Numbered from the stretch's first letter, positions 1 to 6,312 are shown. The stretch is DNA of 8,369 bases from a bacterium UBA3734 (GCA_002372575.1 DFHC01000097.1:1-8369); one strand, 5' to 3'. The notes: a model not told the origin generated them from the letters alone. Translations and numbers: made by a program.

Positions 1-1488
1 CTCATCATGTTCTACGATGCCAACGACATCCAGCTCTCCACGCGCACCGATGTGGTCACGTGCGAGGACACGGCGAAGAAATACGAGTCGTGGGGTTGGT
101 TCGTGCAGGAAATCGACGGAAACGATGTCAATCAAATCCGCGAAGCACTCAAGAAGGCTCAGGCCGAGAAACACCGTCCGAGCCTCATCATCGGCCACTG
201 CGTGATGGGAAAAGGCGCGCTGAAGGCCGACGGCACAAGCTACGAGGCAAATTGCGCCACACACGGCGCTCCGCTGGGCGGCGATGCTTACGTGAACACG
301 ATGAAAAACCTCGGTGCCGACCCCGAAAATCCCTTTGTGATTTTCCCCGAAGTCGAAGAAATGTACGCTCGCCGTCGCGAGGAGCTGAAGGCCATCGTGG
401 CCGAGCGATATGCCGAGAAAGCGGCGTGGGCAAAGGCAAATCCCGAAAAGGCCGCACTGATGGAAGAATGGTTCAGCGGCAAGGCTCCGAAAATCGACTG
501 GAGCAAGGTGGAACAGAAGGCCGGACAAGCCACGCGCGCGGCGTCGGCAACGGTTCTGGGCGTTTTGGCCGAGCAAGTTCCCAACATGATTGCGGGCTCT
601 GCCGACCTCTCGAACTCCGACAAGACCGACGGCTTCCTCAAGAAGACGCACGACATCGTTCGCGACGACTTCACAGGCGCGTTCTTCCAGGCCGGCGTGG
701 CAGAACTGACGATGGCCTGCTGCTGCATCGGCATGGCTTTGCACGGCGGCGTCATCGCGGCTTGCGGCACGTTCTTCGTCTTCAGCGACTATATGAAGCC
801 CGCCATTCGCATGGCTGCGCTGATGGAGCTTCCCGTGAAATTCATTTGGACGCACGACGCCTTCCGTGTGGGTGAAGACGGCCCGACGCACGAACCCGTG
901 GAGCAGGAGGCGCAAATCCGACTGATGGAGAAGCTGAAAAACCACAACGGACGCAATTCGATGCTCGTGCTGCGCCCGGCAGACGTTGAGGAAACGACCG
1001 TCTGCTGGCGGATGGCGATGGAAAACACCCATACGCCAACGGGACTCATCCTCTCGCGTCAGAACGTGGAGATGCTGCCCGAGGGCAACGACTACGCACA
1101 GGCCGAGAAAGGTGCCTACGTGGTGGCTGGAAGCGATGCCGACTACGACGTGATTCTCTTGGCCAGCGGCTCGGAGGTGGCGACGCTCGACGCCGGAGCG
1201 AAGCTGCTGCGTGAAGACGGCGTAAGAATCCGCCTCGTGAGCGTGCCGTCGGAGGGTCTTTTCCGCTCGCAATCGAAGGAATACCAGCAAAGCGTGCTGC
1301 CCGACGGAAAACGGAAATTCGGTCTCACCGCCGGCCTCCCCGTCACGCTCGAAGGACTCGTGGGCAACGACGGAGCCATCTGGGGACTCGAGAGCTTCGG
1401 TTTCTCCGCGCCCTATAAGGTTTTGGACGAGAAACTTGGCTATACCGCACAGAACGTCTATGAGCAAGTAAAAAAACTGTTGGCATAA
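1..1488 (+). CDS. tkt: Transketolase, 5'-truncated by the window edge
   Basis: Transketolase moves two-carbon ketol units between sugar phosphates with thiamine diphosphate in the non-oxidative pentose phosphate pathway; it is cytosolic. The reading frame is open from base 1 (Leu-Ile before the first Met at base 7), and the first residues (FYDANDIQLS) match the interior of the ThDP-binding domain. The gene therefore starts outside the window, and I estimate that about 170-180 N-terminal residues are missing. Numbered from base 1, visible landmarks are HGAPLGG near residues 88-94, the start of the pyrimidine-binding domain with GSADLSNSD near 199, the AGVAELTMA...LHGG segment near 231-250, and the strongly conserved GEDGPTHEPVEQ near 291-302. 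The C-terminal domain ends with GLESFGFSAP and a normal terminus. The CACCC... -free ACCC-type run 'TMACCCIGMALHGG' resembles Bacteroidetes enzymes. rpiB follows after 14 bases on the same strand, so the two are probably co-transcribed. No frameshift or missing motif is seen in the visible part. Confidence 0.97.
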   Translation, partial: LIMFYDANDIQLSTRTDVVTCEDTAKKYESWGWFVQEIDGNDVNQIREALKKAQAEKHRPSLIIGHCVMGKGALKADGTSYEANCATHGAPLGGDAYVNTMKNLGADPENPFVIFPEVEEMYARRREELKAIVAERYAEKAAWAKANPEKAALMEEWFSGKAPKIDWSKVEQKAGQATRAASATVLGVLAEQVPNMIAGSADLSNSDKTDGFLKKTHDIVRDDFTGAFFQAGVAELTMACCCIGMALHGGVIAACGTFFVFSDYMKPAIRMAALMELPVKFIWTHDAFRVGEDGPTHEPVEQEAQIRLMEKLKNHNGRNSMLVLRPADVEETTVCWRMAMENTHTPTGLILSRQNVEMLPEGNDYAQAEKGAYVVAGSDADYDVILLASGSEVATLDAGAKLLREDGVRIRLVSVPSEGLFRSQSKEYQQSVLPDGKRKFGLTAGLPVTLEGLVGNDGAIWGLESFGFSAPYKVLDEKLGYTAQNVYEQVKKLLA

Positions 1489-1502
1489 TCGAAAAACTGA
1501 CA

Positions 1503-1949
1503 ATGAAAGAAACGAAAACCATCGGTCTGGCCTCAGACCACGCTGGCTTTGCCCTGAAGCAGTTCGTGAAGGAATATCTCGACGAAAAAGGGCTGGAATA
1601 CAAGGATTACGGCACCCATTCGGAGGAAAGTTGCGACTACCCCGACTTCGGCCACGCACTCGCCCGAGGCATCGAAAACGGCGAGGTATTCCCCGGAATT
1701 GCCATCTGCGGCTCGGGCGAAGGCATCGCCATGACGCTCAACAAGCACCAGTCGATTCGCGCCGGACTGGCGTGGATTCCTGAAATTGCCCACCTCGTCC
1801 GCCAGCACAACGACGCCAACGTATTAGTGATGCCGGGCCGCTTCATCAGTAAGGAAACGGCCCGACAGATCATGGATGAATTCCTCTCGACGGAGTTCGA
1901 GGGAGGACGGCATCAGCGGAGAGTTGACAAAATACCAGTTGATAATTGA
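1503..1949 (+). CDS. rpiB: Ribose-5-phosphate isomerase B
   Basis: RpiB interconverts ribulose 5-phosphate and ribose 5-phosphate in the pentose phosphate pathway. The 148-residue product matches the usual length of the RpiB/LacA/LacB family. Family marks are SDHAG at 11-15, the Cys69-Gly-Ser-Gly-Glu-Gly-Ile loop (Cys69 aligns with the catalytic cysteine of E. coli RpiB), RQHNDAN at 100-106, and EGGRHQRRV at 133-141. The start is the only good ATG in front of the first beta strand (KTIGLASDHAG). It has no Shine-Dalgarno sequence, only an A-rich leader, as is usual in Bacteroidetes. It lies 14 bases after the transketolase stop, which fits a shared transcript and pathway. The last four residues and the TGA stop lie at or in the edge of a short AATTG repeat, so the extreme C-terminus may be repeat-derived rather than conserved. 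Confidence 0.96.
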   Translation: MKETKTIGLASDHAGFALKQFVKEYLDEKGLEYKDYGTHSEESCDYPDFGHALARGIENGEVFPGIAICGSGEGIAMTLNKHQSIRAGLAWIPEIAHLVRQHNDANVLVMPGRFISKETARQIMDEFLSTEFEGGRHQRRVDKIPVDN

Positions 1950-1964
1950 CAATTGACAATTGAC
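1944..1964. repeat. Three perfect tandem copies of heptamer AATTGAC
   Basis: AATTGAC occurs three times head to tail, at 1944-1950, 1951-1957 and 1958-1964. A degenerate fourth unit (AGTTG, 1937-1941) sits one period upstream inside the rpiB coding sequence. The rpiB stop codon TGA (1947-1949) is inside the first perfect copy. The heptamer core AATTG with a 7-base period is also found at 5103-5137, so this is one repeat type used at two loci. I recall similar AT-rich arrays in spacers of Bacteroidetes genomes, but their function is unknown to me. Confidence 0.85.
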
Positions 1965-1965
1965 G

Positions 1966-2009
1966 ATAAGGGCTCCCCTCCCCTTGGAGGGGCTGGGGTA
2001 GGCTCTTAT
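1966..2009. terminator. GC-rich hairpin between convergent genes, likely bidirectional terminator
   Basis: CCCCTCC (1975-1981) pairs with GGAGGGG (1986-1992) around a CCTT loop. An outer ATAAG (1966-1970) pairs with CTTAT (2005-2009), with unpaired bases between the two stems. It stands exactly between the convergent rpiB and GHL10 genes and overlaps the GHL10 stop codon (2006-2008). There is no long T-run directly after the inner stem on either strand, so it is not a textbook intrinsic terminator. Its CCCCTCC/GGAGGGGCTGGGG make-up is like a repeat that I recall as common in Prevotella spacers. Position favours a terminator; composition also fits a dispersed repeat. Confidence 0.6.
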
Positions 2010-3508
2010 AGTTTCACTTTTTTCTTCACCGCCTTGCTCTCATTACTCATTCGGTCGAGCGCAGTTACGACATAAGTATATTGCGTTCGACCGCCTTTAT
2101 ACGGCAGTTTCAGGCTCGTGTCGTAGGTCACGGCAACGATTTTCGAGGCGTTGTTGAGGTCGATTTTCTCGCCCTTCTCGAAGCGATACACCACGTAGCG
2201 GTTCACCACGTCGCCCCATTTCTTGCCCCTCGGCTGCTTCCATGTGAGCACGGGGCCGTTGGGCGTCCAATCAACCTTCACGCGCTTCGCCTTTTTCGGC
2301 GATTTCTTGTCGATAAAAGGCATCAGCGGCTGCAGTGCGGGCGTTTTCCAATAGTTGTTGCGCAGGGCGTGGCCGTAGTTTCCCACGTTATCGACCGCAG
2401 CTTTCGCATACCACAGCACCGTTCCGTTCACGTTTTTCATCTGCTGATGCAGGCGTCGCTTCGCCGGCAGCTGGTGGCTGTTCGGGTTCAGCGGGTCGGC
2501 GTGTTTCACCGTGCGCTCCACGTCTTCGCCTATGAATAGCGGACGATTTGCCGCATAGCGGTTCCACCATGCGATGAGCGTCTGATAGTCGGCCGTTTTG
2601 TGGCCGATTTCCCAATAAATCTGTGGCACACAATAGTCTATCCAGCCGTTGTTCACCCAGAGGAGCACGTCGGCGTAGAGGTCGTCGTAGTTTTGCAGTC
2701 CGGCGGTCTCGCTGCCCATTTTCGGGTCGTTGCGCCTGTTGCGATAGATGCCGAAGGGCGACACGCCGAACTTCACCCACGGTTTTTCCTTCTTGATGGT
2801 CTCGTTCAGCTGCTTGATGAACAGGTTCACGTTGTAGCGGCGCCAGTCGCCACGGTCGCGTATGCCGTTGTTGAATCGGGCATATTCGGCATCGTCGGGA
2901 ATGGACTTTCCGGCCACGGGATAGGGATAGAAATAGTCGTCGATGTGGAAGCCGTCGATGTCGTAGCGGCGCACGATGTCTTGCGCCACCGCGCAGATGT
3001 AGTCGCGGTTTTCCTTCAGTGCAGGGTTCAGCACGAGCAGGTCGTCGTATTCGAACACGCGCTCAGGATGGCGCACCCCGATGTGGCTTCGCGCCAATTG
3101 TTTCGTGGTTTTCGTGCGGGCGCGATACGGATTGATCCACGCGTGGAGCTCCATTCCGCGCTTGTGACACTCAGCAACCATCCACTCCAGCGGATCCCAG
3201 AACGGCACGGGAGCCTGTCCCTGCACACCCGTCAGAAAGCGGCTCCACGGCTCGTAATCGCTCTTGTAGAGGGCGTCGCACTCGGCCCGAACCTGAAAAA
3301 TGATGGCATTTACGCCGTCTTTCTGCAATTCGTCGAGCTGATAGCGCAGCGTCTGCTGCATTCGCTGGGTTCCAACGCCCTGAAACTGTCCGTTCACACA
3401 CTGAATCCACGCACCCCGGAACTCCCTTTTCGGAGCCGTCTGGGCAACAGAAATGCTGGCTGTGCCAAGAAGCACCGCCAGCATCATAATTTTCAAGTTA
3501 TTCTTCAT
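2006..3508 (-). CDS. Secreted GHL10-family (DUF187) glycoside hydrolase with Fn3-like C-terminus
   Basis: This is a 500-residue exported protein. A signal peptide (MKNNLKIMMLAVLLG...ISVA) probably ends near residue 22; there is no lipobox cysteine. The TIM-barrel domain runs from about 28 to 390. It opens with EFRGAWIQ (29-36) and carries the signature FHIDDYFYPYP (187-197), whose acidic residues are the likely active-site carboxylates. It also has HAWINPYRA (122-130) and a strand ending in DYCVPQIYWE (291-300). A basic linker near 400-412 leads to a roughly 90-residue fibronectin type III-like domain (PNGPVLTW ... YTYVVTALDRMSNES). In E. coli the family member DigH cuts peptide-free peptidoglycan strands, so a wall glycan substrate is plausible here, but other polysaccharides cannot be excluded. 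The start follows the upstream barrel gene's stop by 9 bases, so the two are very likely one operon. It ends against rpiB through a shared hairpin. Confidence 0.92.
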   Translation of the reverse strand: MKNNLKIMMLAVLLGTASISVAQTAPKREFRGAWIQCVNGQFQGVGTQRMQQTLRYQLDELQKDGVNAIIFQVRAECDALYKSDYEPWSRFLTGVQGQAPVPFWDPLEWMVAECHKRGMELHAWINPYRARTKTTKQLARSHIGVRHPERVFEYDDLLVLNPALKENRDYICAVAQDIVRRYDIDGFHIDDYFYPYPVAGKSIPDDAEYARFNNGIRDRGDWRRYNVNLFIKQLNETIKKEKPWVKFGVSPFGIYRNRRNDPKMGSETAGLQNYDDLYADVLLWVNNGWIDYCVPQIYWEIGHKTADYQTLIAWWNRYAANRPLFIGEDVERTVKHADPLNPNSHQLPAKRRLHQQMKNVNGTVLWYAKAAVDNVGNYGHALRNNYWKTPALQPLMPFIDKKSPKKAKRVKVDWTPNGPVLTWKQPRGKKWGDVVNRYVVYRFEKGEKIDLNNASKIVAVTYDTSLKLPYKGGRTQYTYVVTALDRMSNESKAVKKKVKL

Positions 3509-3517
3509 TTCACTGAT

Positions 3518-5077
3518 TTAGAATTTATAGCCGAGCGTCAGAAGCACCTGATGACGCTTGTTGTTGACATTCACGGGGTTGCAGACGTTGTCCTCGTCTG
3601 GATAATTCTCGTCCCAATAGTTCATGAAGGGCGAGAATTCGCCGCTCGTCGAGTTGTACTGATAGGCCAGATCCACGTTGAACTGTCCTGTGGCGTAGCC
3701 CAGTCCGCAGGTGATGCGGTTTGTGGCCTTCCAGTTGGTGTAGTCGGTGGCGGAGCTGTAGTAGCTGCCGTTCGACTGCAGCGTGCCGTCCTTGAAACCC
3801 TCCTTTTTGTACATCGGACTGACGTAATTGTAGCCGAAACGCACGGCGATGGCGGGGTCGGGCTTGTATTCCAGACCCACTTTCAGCGTCGAAACGCCCT
3901 TCAGGGTCTGCTTCGTGTGGCCGTTCATGATGCGGTCGCTCTCGCTACTGTCGTAGTAGCCGCCATTCCAATAGTCGTAATAGCGTCCAGATACGTTGCG
4001 CGTGTCGAGGTGGGCATAGTCGGCATATTCATAGCCTGCACCGATGGCAAGGAAATTGCCCACGGTATGGCCGAGGCTCAGGCCGAATTTCCACGGCGTG
4101 TAGAGCTTGAAATTGTAGCTCTCGCCGTTCGACACGTTGGCTCCGGTGTTGTCGAAGACGTGTGTGCTATTCGAAGTCTTCAGGTCGTACCACGTCGGCG
4201 TGGCAATCGACAAACCGATGCGGAAGGGTGAAAACTCCACGGGGCGGATGATGGCACCTGCGATGATGCTGGCACCCGTACCGTTGATTTTTCGTTCGTC
4301 GCCCACGGTCATCGTGTAGTTTCCGTTCGGACCTTGCAACTGCTCGGTGTATTCGCCATAATGACGGTAATTGATATTCTTCAGGCCGACGGTCAGACCG
4401 AGATAAACGCGGTCGTTGATGTTGCCGCTGATGTTGAAATCGAATTCGCCGACGTAGCCCTTGTGCGCACGGTCAAGATTGTAGGCCGTTGCGGGGTCGT
4501 AGAACCACATGTTTTTATCCTTATCGTAGTTCAGGTTGCGAGCGTAGATGTCGTCAAGCTGGTTGCACGATATGAAAGGACTGTTGAAGTCTGGCACACC
4601 TTGGTCGTTTGCCTTGAAAAGAAGACCATTGGCCTGCTTGTTGTAGGTCAGCTTGTTCTGCGACGCGTTGTTCAGCTTGTCGGCTGCCGAAAGGATGAAG
4701 TTGAAATTCCGGCTCTTGTGGTAGTTGAACGCGAAGTTCAGAAACGAGTTTCTTCCCGTGCGGGCAGCATAGACGAAGCCTACTTGGTCGAAGCTCATAT
4801 TGGTTTTGTTGCCTTCCGAGAAGTTGGCGGCATCCTGCTGCGAGACGAATCCAAACGAGATGTTGGCCGTCGGTTTGCGGAACAGTCCGATACCAGCCGG
4901 ATTCGACGAAATGGTAGAAATGTCGGCTCCGAGCGCTTCCATCGCGCCACCCATACCCACGTAGCGAGCCGTTCCGTTCAGGTCGTCGGCGGCAATCTTC
5001 GCATTTTCATACGTTTCCTGCGCCAGCATAGGCATTGCTGCGAACGCCATTGCCACAATCACAAAATATTTCTTCAT
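3518..5077 (-). CDS. Outer-membrane barrel protein, OMPP1/FadL/TodX-like
   Basis: This 519-residue protein starts with a signal peptide (MKKYFVIVAMAFAAMPMLAQ, cleavage near 19-20). The mature N-terminus contains GTARYVGMGGAMEALGADIS (35-54) followed by SSNPAGIGLFR (57-67), the hallmark of Bacteroidetes FadL/OMPP1-type barrels. The remainder alternates short beta strands with loops rich in Asn, Tyr, Asp and Gly, and ends in LLTLGYKF with the terminal Phe expected of an outer-membrane barrel. FadL homologues let long-chain fatty acids and other hydrophobic molecules cross the outer membrane; the substrate here cannot be read from sequence. It is the first gene of a likely two-gene operon with the GHL10 hydrolase. 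Upstream is a 63-base AT-rich spacer with a heptamer repeat and no match to TAnnTTTG, so transcription may come partly from readthrough of the gene at 5141-6166. Automatic annotation may also label this family 'hemin receptor', without evidence here. Confidence 0.9.
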   Translation of the reverse strand: MKKYFVIVAMAFAAMPMLAQETYENAKIAADDLNGTARYVGMGGAMEALGADISTISSNPAGIGLFRKPTANISFGFVSQQDAANFSEGNKTNMSFDQVGFVYAARTGRNSFLNFAFNYHKSRNFNFILSAADKLNNASQNKLTYNKQANGLLFKANDQGVPDFNSPFISCNQLDDIYARNLNYDKDKNMWFYDPATAYNLDRAHKGYVGEFDFNISGNINDRVYLGLTVGLKNINYRHYGEYTEQLQGPNGNYTMTVGDERKINGTGASIIAGAIIRPVEFSPFRIGLSIATPTWYDLKTSNSTHVFDNTGANVSNGESYNFKLYTPWKFGLSLGHTVGNFLAIGAGYEYADYAHLDTRNVSGRYYDYWNGGYYDSSESDRIMNGHTKQTLKGVSTLKVGLEYKPDPAIAVRFGYNYVSPMYKKEGFKDGTLQSNGSYYSSATDYTNWKATNRITCGLGYATGQFNVDLAYQYNSTSGEFSPFMNYWDENYPDEDNVCNPVNVNNKRHQVLLTLGYKF

Positions 5078-5100
5078 AGCTGTATATATTCTATTTAAAA

Positions 5101-5137
5101 TGAAAATTGTAAATTGTTAATTGAAAATTGTAAATTG
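5101..5137. repeat. Heptamer array with AATTG core and 16-bp direct repeat
   Basis: Five head-to-tail heptamers, AAAATTG, TAAATTG, TTAATTG, AAAATTG and TAAATTG (5103-5137), all end in AATTG. At a larger scale, the 16-mer TGAAAATTGTAAATTG is present twice without mismatch (5101-5116 and 5122-5137, spacing 21). The array begins about 24 bases upstream of the barrel gene's start and ends three bases short of the stop of the next minus-strand gene. It thus fills most of the spacer between them. The core and period are the same as in the array at 1944-1964. Confidence 0.85.
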
Positions 5138-5140
5138 CCT

Positions 5141-6166
5141 TTAGCGTCTGCCGCCGAAGCCGCCGCCACCACCGCTGCGACTGCCGCCACCGCCACCGCT
5201 GAAGCCGCCTCCGCCGCCGCTGAAGCCACCTCCGCCGCCGCTACGCGAGCCACCATAGGTGCTGCCGCCGAAGCCAGAAGAGCTGGAACGCTGCGGGGAA
5301 CTGTAGCTGTCGCTCGACGACCTGCTGCGACTGGAGTCGTAGCCCGTGCGCGAACCGCCAAAGTTGCCACTGGAATTGCTGTAGGAGCCATTCGACGGAC
5401 GTCGTGCAGCACGGGAACCCGACGAACCACTACCACGCGATCCGAAGTTGCCCGAGCGCGAGCCACCGAAAGTGCCGCGAGCATAGGTGTGGGAGTTGCC
5501 GTTCACGGTGCCACGCGGGCCGTTGAAGGAGGGACGGCCGTGGTTGCGCGTTCCCGACGGGCCGCGATAGACGTAGCCGCCGATAGGATAATAGGGATGA
5601 TATCCCCAACCCCAATAGTGATGATGGAAGGGATAGTACCAGCCGTAGTACCAAGGATCATACCAACCGTACCAGCCATACCAGCGGTAAGGGTAGAACC
5701 AAGGGTCGTACCACGGATAGAAACCGAACGGATGCCAGCCCCAGCGGTCAGCAAACCACGGGTCGTACCAGTCATAGTAGTCGTCCCAGCGACTCATCCG
5801 ACGGCTACAAATGTATTCGTCATCATGCGAATAGTCTCCCTGCGGCGACATCCACAGCGTATCCACGTAAGTGCTGTCGGGGTAGAGTCCCGTTCCGGCC
5901 TGAAACTCGATGATGTCGTTGCCCAGCGAGTCGGTGCCGATTTTCTGGTAGCTGCTGCGTAACTTGCCACGTCGGTTGTACTCATCGACGTCGCGCATGG
6001 GCCGACCCGAATAGTAGGGACTTGCCGCAATATTCTGTACAGAGGAGCTTGTCACCTCGGCCTTTCTCTTCGAAGGGGAAAAGTAAAGGTCGTCGTCCTG
6101 AGCCATCATCGAAAGAGGCATTGCTCCAGCGAGGACGAATAACAAAAACAATTTTTTCATCATCAT
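5141..6166 (-). CDS. Secreted protein with Trp/Tyr-rich core and Gly/Ser-rich tail, function unknown
   Basis: I do not recognise a characterised family. From the start at 6166 the product has 341 residues. A signal peptide (hydrophobic 6-19, likely cut near MMAQ at 20-23) leads to an acidic mature N-terminus, DDDLYFSPSKRK. Residues 30-125 look like ordinary soluble sequence. Residues 127-200 are extremely rich in Trp, Tyr, Pro, Asp and His, with three WYDPW motifs (133-137, 152-156, 168-172) and an HHHYWGWGYH stretch (181-190). From about 201 the chain becomes low-complexity Gly/Ser/Arg, ending in four SGGGGG units and GGRR. The three adjacent ATG codons are preceded by AAAGGAG, 5 bases before the first, a rare clear Shine-Dalgarno sequence here. 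This favours 6166 (or 6163) over an in-frame ATG at 6235, which would lie at the predicted transcript start. Export is well supported; surface attachment, adhesion or metal binding are only guesses. Confidence 0.82.
   Translation of the reverse strand: MMMKKLFLLFVLAGAMPLSMMAQDDDLYFSPSKRKAEVTSSSVQNIAASPYYSGRPMRDVDEYNRRGKLRSSYQKIGTDSLGNDIIEFQAGTGLYPDSTYVDTLWMSPQGDYSHDDEYICSRRMSRWDDYYDWYDPWFADRWGWHPFGFYPWYDPWFYPYRWYGWYGWYDPWYYGWYYPFHHHYWGWGYHPYYPIGGYVYRGPSGTRNHGRPSFNGPRGTVNGNSHTYARGTFGGSRSGNFGSRGSGSSGSRAARRPSNGSYSNSSGNFGGSRTGYDSSRSRSSSDSYSSPQRSSSSGFGGSTYGGSRSGGGGGFSGGGGGFSGGGGGSRSGGGGGFGGRR
5156..5242 (-). repeat. In-gene minisatellite encoding SGGGGGF repeats
   Basis: Four consecutive units encode SGGGGGF, SGGGGGF, SGGGGGSR and SGGGGGF (residues 309-315, 316-322, 323-330 and 331-337 of the Trp/Tyr/Gly-rich protein). 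Two units are exactly 21 bases long. Because unit lengths are multiples of three, gain or loss of a unit by slippage would keep the frame. This makes it a candidate for length variation between strains. Confidence 0.85.
5650..5770 (-). repeat. Three copies of a 16-bp element encoding WYDPW
   Basis: Closely similar 16-mers (plus strand ACCAAGGGTCGTACCA and variants) lie at 5650-5665, 5698-5713 and 5755-5770, 48 and 57 bases apart. Each encodes the WYDPW motif of the secreted aromatic-rich protein. Spacings of 16 and 19 codons suggest that the Trp/Tyr region grew by in-frame duplication of a unit of about 16-19 residues followed by divergence. Confidence 0.75.
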
Positions 6167-6171
6167 TCTAA

Positions 6172-6178
6172 CTCCTTT
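6172..6178 (-). promoter_or_regulatory. Shine-Dalgarno site AAAGGAG deciding the start at 6166
   Basis: On the minus strand AAAGGAG is followed by TTAGA and then three ATG codons in a row (6166, 6163, 6160). Spacing is 5 bases to the first and 8 to the second. Most other genes in this window lack such a site, so this gene may be translated strongly. The site would be inside the coding sequence if translation began at 6235, which argues against that longer start. Confidence 0.75.
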
Positions 6179-6200
6179 TTTAGTTAATATTCTGTTCGTT

Positions 6201-6235
6201 GTGAACGGGCGGAAAACCGGTTTTCCACGCTTCAC
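6201..6235 (-). promoter_or_regulatory. Leader hairpin with perfect 16-bp palindrome GGAAAACCGGTTTTCC
   Basis: The palindrome covers 6211-6226 without mismatch. It is flanked by GTGAA (6201-6205) and TTCAC (6231-6235), which extend the pairing with a small asymmetric bulge. On the minus strand the element follows a TAAATTTG -7 box directly, so the predicted mRNA of the Trp/Tyr/Gly-rich gene would begin at or just before this stem. It could act as a 5' stabilising hairpin or as a DNA operator just downstream of the promoter. The palindrome is seen; the role is inferred. Confidence 0.7.
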
Positions 6236-6239
6236 ACTG

Positions 6240-6266
6240 CAAATTTACGATAAAATTACATGCAAA
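6240..6266 (-). promoter_or_regulatory. Promoter for the 5141-6166 gene (TAAATTTG)
   Basis: On the minus strand TAAATTTG (6247 to 6240) matches the Bacteroidetes -7 consensus TAnnTTTG exactly. A TTTG (6266 to 6263) lies upstream with a 15-base spacer, shorter than usual for the -33 element, so the upstream part is uncertain. A second exact match, TAATTTTG, is at 6270-6263. Transcription from the first box would start near 6235 and give a leader of roughly 70 bases before the ATG at 6166. Confidence 0.6.
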
Positions 6267-6271
6267 ATTAA

Positions 6272-6302
6272 GGAAAAACCCTAAACCGTGATAGGTTTTT
6301 CC
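6272..6302. promoter_or_regulatory. Inverted repeat GGAAAAACC/GGTTTTTCC between divergent promoters, possible operator
   Basis: GGAAAAACC (6272-6280) and GGTTTTTCC (6294-6302) are perfect inverted arms 13 bases apart. With one bulged base the pairing continues through TA/TA, leaving AACCGTGA as the loop. The half-site is nearly identical to that of the palindrome at 6211-6226. The centre lies about 26-30 bases upstream of the prmA -7 box, where a -33 element would be, and also upstream of both minus-strand -7 boxes. A bound protein could therefore affect either promoter. Confidence 0.55.
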
Positions 6303-6312
6303 CTATTTTTTT

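Noticed and set aside
7..9. ATG at base 7 as the true start of the transketolase
   Set aside because: The frame is open to base 1 and the sequence begins in the middle of the conserved ThDP domain, so the gene is cut by the window edge.
2600..4231. Open frame of 543 codons on the plus strand, longer than either gene opposite
   Set aside because: It crosses the ends of two well-supported minus-strand genes, is rich in Val, His and Ala as expected of a mirror frame in codon-biased DNA, and shows no motif.
4334..5098. Plus-strand open frame of 254 codons opposite the barrel gene
   Set aside because: Mirror frame of the FadL-like gene with no recognisable domain or start signal.
5095..5484. Minus-strand Ala/Val-rich open frame overlapping the Gly-rich tail
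   Set aside because: Out-of-frame reading of the GGN-rich minisatellite; no start signal and fully inside the supported gene and its flank.
5114..5962. Plus-strand open frame rich in Ala, Thr and Val
   Set aside because: It is the reverse reading of the Gly/Ser-rich and Trp/Tyr-rich coding repeats; low complexity explains the absence of stops.
6167..6235. 23-residue N-terminal extension of the Trp/Tyr/Gly-rich protein
   Set aside because: The ATG at 6235 lies at the predicted transcript start, the extension would put basic residues before the signal peptide, and AAAGGAG directly precedes the ATG at 6166.
6272..6312. Inverted repeat followed by a T-run read as a plus-strand intrinsic terminator
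   Set aside because: No plus-strand gene ends upstream of it; both flanking genes are transcribed away from it, and a promoter box follows at once. A regulatory site is the better reading.
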